Shown here piece after piece: positions 32,345-35,095 of a stretch of 35,095 nt of DNA (its first letter is position 1; every line of letters starts with the position of its first letter). Below the pieces are notes generated by a model. It made no database searches. It was given only the letters and a program-made list of their open reading frames with translations, and was not told where the DNA came from. This DNA is from RUG14300 sp964391805 (GTDB lineage: Bacteria > Bacillota > Clostridia > Christensenellales > CAG-1252): positions 1-35,095 of the forward strand of contig CAYMNK010000015.1 in assembly GCA_964391805.1 (NCBI GenBank). Direction: 5' to 3'. A program made the translations under genes and the position numbers.

Positions 32345-32923
32345 TTATTGCGGATTGGCGTTCAAGGATTCGTACCTTTGCTTCAATCCTAAATACATAT
32401 CGGTCATTGAACGACTGATAAGTTCTTCGTCCCAAGCATAATAACCTGTGGCTATCATTGTGGCAATTCCGTGTGAATATGTCCACATTTCCAGATAAAA
32501 CATTTTGGCTTGCTCCTTAGTGATAGCGACTTGCTTACAAATGACGTCTATTAAGACCTCAAGTTCGTCATTGACAAGTTCGTCCTTATCTATAGGGCAT
32601 TTTTTCATAAACAACAGCTTAAAGAGTTCTTGATCGACCTTTGCAAACTCGATATACGCCATTCCCGCTGCTTTATACGGCGGATACTTCGTTTGGTGGG
32701 TCATAGAGTTAAATAAATACTCCTTATGTATACGCATGGCTTCTTGCAAAACCGCTTCTTGTAATTCGCCCATGCTCCCGAAATGACCGAATATAGGTTG
32801 CGATGATGTTCCAAGTCTTTTACCAAGCGTACGTGCAGTTAACGCCGAATACCCCTCTTCTCTAACAAGGCAGATTGCTACATCTATTATTTCCTGTTTT
32901 GTAAAAAGATTTTTTCTTGGCAT
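32345..32923 (-). CDS. TetR/AcrR family transcriptional regulator
   Basis: A 192-residue repressor. I use ATG 32923 (MPRKNLFTKQEIID) because GGAGGT lies six to seven bases upstream; a longer in-frame start 21 codons earlier would run through the operator. The N-terminal helix-turn-helix is ALTARTLGKRLGTSSQPIFGHF (residues ~27-48), with the usual YyHF-like ending here as IFGHF. The C-terminal domain (TetR_C-like, YKAAGMAYIEFAK...ELFKLLFM) would bind an unknown ligand. It is the first gene of the operon with the ABC exporter and probably represses itself and the exporter. Confidence 0.92.
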   Translation of the reverse strand: MPRKNLFTKQEIIDVAICLVREEGYSALTARTLGKRLGTSSQPIFGHFGSMGELQEAVLQEAMRIHKEYLFNSMTHQTKYPPYKAAGMAYIEFAKVDQELFKLLFMKKCPIDKDELVNDELEVLIDVICKQVAITKEQAKMFYLEMWTYSHGIATMIATGYYAWDEELISRSMTDMYLGLKQRYESLNANPQ

Positions 32924-32951
32924 TTTGCACCTCCGTGTTTTTGATGACAGT

Positions 32952-32963
32952 TGTAATATTACA
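32952..32963. promoter_or_regulatory. Probable TetR operator palindrome
   Basis: TGTAATATTACA is a perfect 12-bp palindrome about 5-16 bases downstream of the predicted transcription start of the tetR operon, where bound repressor would block RNA polymerase. Confidence 0.6.
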
Positions 32964-32974
32964 CCCGTAATTTT

Positions 32975-33003
32975 ATTGTATAACAAAAAACGCTATATGA
33001 CAA
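32975..33003 (-). promoter_or_regulatory. Promoter for the tetR-ABC operon
   Basis: On the minus strand TTGTCA (32998-33003), 17 bases, TACAAT (32975-32980); start near 32968. Its -35 lies inside the terminator hairpin of the upstream nitroreductase gene. Confidence 0.68.
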
Positions 33004-33010
33004 GCGTTTT
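32981..33010 (-). terminator. Terminator after the nitroreductase gene
   Basis: Stem AAAACGCT (32987-32994) / AGCGTTTT (33003-33010) with an eight-base loop. On the minus strand it is followed by a run of T then GTTA. It overlaps the tetR promoter. Bases 33011-33135 hold no other feature I can see. Confidence 0.7.
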
Positions 33011-33135
33011 GTATAAAAAAATTGATATTTTTATGTGTTTATTTACACAGGTTTTAAATACCAATGCTATGCATTTCCCTTTCGCTCTGTATGACTATAT
33101 GGAACGCTATCGCTTTTATTATGCGAACTAAGTTG

Positions 33136-33657
33136 CTATACCTTGTAAATGTAACCTTCTTTTCTTGGTTTAACTGTTCCTTCTACTTCCGGATATCCTA
33201 TAATGCAATTACCGATACCCTCGTAGTTGCCCTCTATTCCAAGTTTAGACAAAAGACGCTTTCCCTCTTCAGTTTCAAATGTTTCCTTTGCTCGATGAAT
33301 CCAGCAGCTACCTAAACCAAGCGAATGTGCCGCTAAAATCATATTTTCCATGACAACGCTTCCATCATATAAATAAGTTATATAATCTTTGTTTGCAAGC
33401 ACGATTAAAACAACAGGTGCATTATAAAAAGGGTCAATTCCTTCGGGCATACCTGCTACCTTTGCATTAAGTCTCGAGAGTTCATCTCTTACCGCTTTAT
33501 CGGTAACTTCGATGATTATTGGAGACTGCTTATTCATTCCGGATGGTGCGTAGCTTCCTGCTTTTGCAACAATATCCACTAATTCTTGAGGAACAGGATC
33601 AGATTTATAGTTCTTTACACTTGCTCTTGATAATATATTTTCAATTACTTGATTCAT
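33136..33657 (-). CDS. Nitroreductase family FMN-dependent oxidoreductase
   Basis: A 173-residue nitroreductase-fold protein. The FMN phosphate contact is S-R-A-S-V (SRASVKNY, residues 10-17), followed by APSGMNKQSP (38-46), the classic APSGxNxQ loop. GLGSCWIHRA and GIGNCIIGYPE in the C-terminal half contact FMN. The start is ATG 33657 with AAAGGAGA upstream; a longer in-frame form would cover the promoter. Substrates of such small family members are seldom known (quinones, nitro compounds, flavin recycling). Confidence 0.9.
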   Translation of the reverse strand: MNQVIENILSRASVKNYKSDPVPQELVDIVAKAGSYAPSGMNKQSPIIIEVTDKAVRDELSRLNAKVAGMPEGIDPFYNAPVVLIVLANKDYITYLYDGSVVMENMILAAHSLGLGSCWIHRAKETFETEEGKRLLSKLGIEGNYEGIGNCIIGYPEVEGTVKPRKEGYIYKV

Positions 33658-33691
33658 TTTTATGTTCTCCTTTAATATTAGATATATTTTA

Positions 33692-33720
33692 ATTATACCA
33701 ATTCTTAAATTAAAATTCAA
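33692..33720 (-). promoter_or_regulatory. Promoter for the nitroreductase gene
   Basis: On the minus strand TTGAAT (33715-33720), 17 bases, TATAAT (33692-33697); leader of about 28 bases. Confidence 0.7.
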
Positions 33721-33735
33721 TATCCATTCTTATTT

Positions 33736-34632
33736 TTATAAGCTAAAAATTATAATAAGGACTATTCCTGAGGTCAATAACACAAGTCCGATTATTGATT
33801 TTAGCGTAAACTTTTCCTTTAGAATTACGCCCGAAAACAGCATTGTCAACAATATGGATAGTTTACCGATGGAATTGACTGCGACAGGGTTTACGCCATC
33901 TATGTTTAAGGAATAATACTCCGACAACCAAGCGACACCGGTGGCTATTCCCGATAAAGTAAGAAAAATCCAACTTTTAGGTGCAATTTCTTTTATTCCG
34001 CTGTAACTGCGTTTAACAAGCACTATTGCCAATGCAAAAACAAATACTACGCAAGTTCTAAGAAATGTTCCAAGCGCGGTTGGAATGTTTTTCAAACCGA
34101 TTTTCACAAATAATGAAACAAGGCTCGCAAATACTGCTGAAAGAATTGCATATACTAACCATCCGCGTCCTTTTTCGTCGGTATCGGCTTTTTTATCGAT
34201 CATAAGAATCGTTCCCGATAACATCAAACACATAGACAAGACAAGCATTCCGATAGTTAGGGGATTGCCGTTATTTGTGGTGTCGTTAAAGAAAAATATC
34301 AAAAAGAAAATGCTCGTCAATATAAAACTCGATTTATCAATGGGTGCTACTTTATTAATGTTACCGTTTTTTAGTGCACGATAGTAACAAAACCAACTGC
34401 ACCCCGTACATATGCCCGATAAAAGAAGAAACAGCCAATTTGTCGATGTAAGTGAACTAAATGAGGTGAAACTTCCTGTAATCAAACACATTATTGTACA
34501 GCATACAATGACAACACCTGTCCTAAACGCCGTTGCAAAATCGGAATTAACATTTTTGATTCCAACCTTGGCGAAAATAGTCGTCATAGATGTGGCAAAT
34601 GCTCCTAATAAAGCTAATAATAACCAAGTCAT
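33736..34632 (-). CDS. EamA/DMT family transporter under SAM riboswitch control
   Basis: A 298-residue membrane protein with ten hydrophobic segments in two EamA repeats. The first repeat starts LLLALLGAFATSMTTIFAKVGI and the second LVYAILSAVFASLVSLFVKIGL, and the two are clearly similar. Both repeats contain the 'sGi.tG..W..yY.al..g..n.vap' block (LLSGICTGCSWFCYYRAL and LSGIATGVAWLSEYYSL). Drug/metabolite transporters of this type move amino acids and other metabolites. The leader is a SAM-I-like riboswitch with terminator, so the substrate is probably methionine or a related sulphur compound; that is inference from regulation. ATG 34632 is chosen over a GTG two codons upstream because GAGGT is nine bases away. 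Confidence 0.9.
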   Translation of the reverse strand: MTWLLLALLGAFATSMTTIFAKVGIKNVNSDFATAFRTGVVIVCCTIMCLITGSFTSFSSLTSTNWLFLLLSGICTGCSWFCYYRALKNGNINKVAPIDKSSFILTSIFFLIFFFNDTTNNGNPLTIGMLVLSMCLMLSGTILMIDKKADTDEKGRGWLVYAILSAVFASLVSLFVKIGLKNIPTALGTFLRTCVVFVFALAIVLVKRSYSGIKEIAPKSWIFLTLSGIATGVAWLSEYYSLNIDGVNPVAVNSIGKLSILLTMLFSGVILKEKFTLKSIIGLVLLTSGIVLIIIFSL

Positions 34633-34645
34633 AATCACACTACCT

Positions 34646-34676
34646 CAAAATAAAAATCCCATCTTGACAATGGGAT
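34646..34676 (-). terminator. Riboswitch-controlled terminator before the EamA gene
   Basis: Stem ATCCCAT (34656-34662) / ATGGGAT (34670-34676), loop of seven. On the minus strand it is followed by TTTTTATTTT. It lies between the aptamer and the start codon, so it is the expression platform. The terminator would form when ligand is bound. Confidence 0.85.
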
Positions 34677-34681
34677 CAAAA

Positions 34682-34780
34682 CTCATATTATTAACCCCAT
34701 CATACAAGCATTAGCACCTTCCGAAAAAGCAGGTTGCTGAAGAGTCATAGAGCTTGTCTCTCGTCTTCTCTTTATGGTAA
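34682..34780 (-). promoter_or_regulatory. SAM-I (S-box) type riboswitch aptamer
   Basis: Read on the minus strand, the leader contains the S-box signatures in order. GAAGA ... TCTTC forms P2. GAGACAAGCTC forms a small stem-loop with the conserved purine loop. TATGA and CAGCAACC follow, then AAGGTGCTAA, and a closing ATATGAG. These match the SAM-binding core of S-box leaders. P1 (CATA/TATG) is short and P4 is weak, so a variant of the class is possible. A terminator follows directly and an EamA transporter gene lies downstream. Confidence 0.8.
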
Positions 34781-34784
34781 TTGT

Positions 34785-34813
34785 ATTATATTACAAATGT
34801 AAGATGATGTCAA
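34785..34813 (-). promoter_or_regulatory. Perfect-consensus promoter for the riboswitch-EamA transcript
   Basis: On the minus strand TTGACA (34808-34813), 17 bases, TATAAT (34785-34790). Transcription would start near 34778, just before the aptamer. A strong constitutive promoter with attenuation downstream is the usual S-box layout. Confidence 0.85.
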
Positions 34814-34938
34814 TGATATGAAATAGGTTTTAGTGAATCACTATTAACTATTATTATAATAAATGAGGATATAGATAAGAAAAAAGCAATAAATGAAATC
34901 ATCCATGGTGATAAAATCAAAACAAGTTTGGAAAAAGA

Positions 34939-35041
34939 CTCGGGATTCTCCCTCGGATGAAATTTAATCCATTTATCCGGCCCCAGACGAAACAAGATTT
35001 AATCGCGTTGCGATTTCATCCTCTTTAGTGGATTTAGTTGA
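34939..35041. repeat. Palindrome-rich repeat modules
   Basis: Related modules occur: GGATGAAATTTAATCC (34955-34970), and GATTTAATCGC-GTT-GCGATTTCATC (34997-35020) with the hairpin AATCGC/GCGATT. A small ATCC/GGAT hairpin (35018-35033) follows. The shared GATTTAATC / GATTTCATC words and hairpin arrangement suggest a non-coding interspersed repeat. No credible gene lies between the riboswitch promoter and the window end; 34814-34938 shows nothing recognisable. Confidence 0.45.
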
Positions 35042-35043
35042 AA

Positions 35044-35095
35044 GGGGCTGTAAAAAAAGTCTCTTAAGAAAAAAGTGTCACGGAATAAAACCGTG
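35044..35095. mobile_element. Possible end of an insertion sequence, cut by window edge
   Basis: GGGGCTGTAAAAAAAGTC begins near 35044 and resembles the GGGGCTGT terminal inverted repeats of IS1182-type elements as I remember them. Inside it, AAGTGTCACGG (35071-35081) and the final CCGTG form the start of a hairpin that continues past the window, as in transcription-blocking structures near IS ends. No transposase is visible here. Confidence 0.3.

Noticed and set aside
32924..32986. A longer TetR protein starting at 32986
   Set aside because: The extra 21 codons would cover the operator and transcription start, and the internal ATG has a perfect GGAGGT site.
34810..34995. A 61-codon hydrophobic minus-strand frame upstream of the riboswitch
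   Set aside because: It overlaps the perfect -35 box of the riboswitch promoter and the repeat modules, has no ribosome-binding site and matches no family.

Overview
The window looks like the chromosome of a low-GC, Gram-positive-type anaerobe, most likely an uncultured member of the Clostridia. This rests on gene content and order (pta-ackA, yceD-rpmF, plsX-rnc, smc-ftsY, cmk-plsC-ispH-S1), on purine-rich Shine-Dalgarno sites, on near-consensus sigma-A promoters with 17-base spacers, and on an S-box leader. No species can be named from the sequence alone.

Region 1 (1-13.9 kb) is almost entirely minus-strand housekeeping. Read in the direction of transcription it runs plsX, rnc, an RlmI-type rRNA methyltransferase, then a promoter, smc, ftsY, a YhiN/HI0933-family flavoprotein, cmk, plsC, ispH, then another promoter, a four-domain S1 protein, a strong terminator, a DEDDh exonuclease and finally a tRNA-Pro cut by the window edge. 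Genes often overlap by one base (TAATG) or sit 2-4 bases apart, so lipid synthesis, SRP targeting, chromosome condensation, nucleotide metabolism, isoprenoid synthesis and translation are linked transcriptionally.

Region 2 (14.1-20.4 kb) holds a solitary AAA ATPase/PD-(D/E)XK-like gene lying between rpmF and plsX, which are usually close together. Its promoter matches the sigma-A consensus perfectly and is embedded in five copies of a GGGTATAA(T) repeat. Next come yceD-rpmF and the acetate pathway pta-ackA. Diverging from pta is tmcAL, which ends in a bidirectional terminator.

Region 3 (20.5-29.7 kb) is accessory. It contains a HipA-like kinase without a HipB partner, a PIN-like protein, a 1355-residue protein joining a GIY-YIG nuclease, an SF2 helicase and an N6-adenine methyltransferase, a smaller methyltransferase-like partner with a Cys/His cluster, a repeat-rich control region, and a tyrosine recombinase flanked by dispersed hairpin repeats. 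The 22.8-27.9 kb operon looks like a single-chain restriction-modification system with an unusual composition and is the best candidate for poorly described biology here.

Region 4 (29.7-34.8 kb) carries a TetR-ATPase-permease-permease export operon with a visible operator palindrome, a nitroreductase, and an EamA-family transporter behind a SAM-I-like riboswitch and terminator. The last 200 bases contain palindromic repeat modules and what may be the end of an insertion sequence continuing beyond the window.
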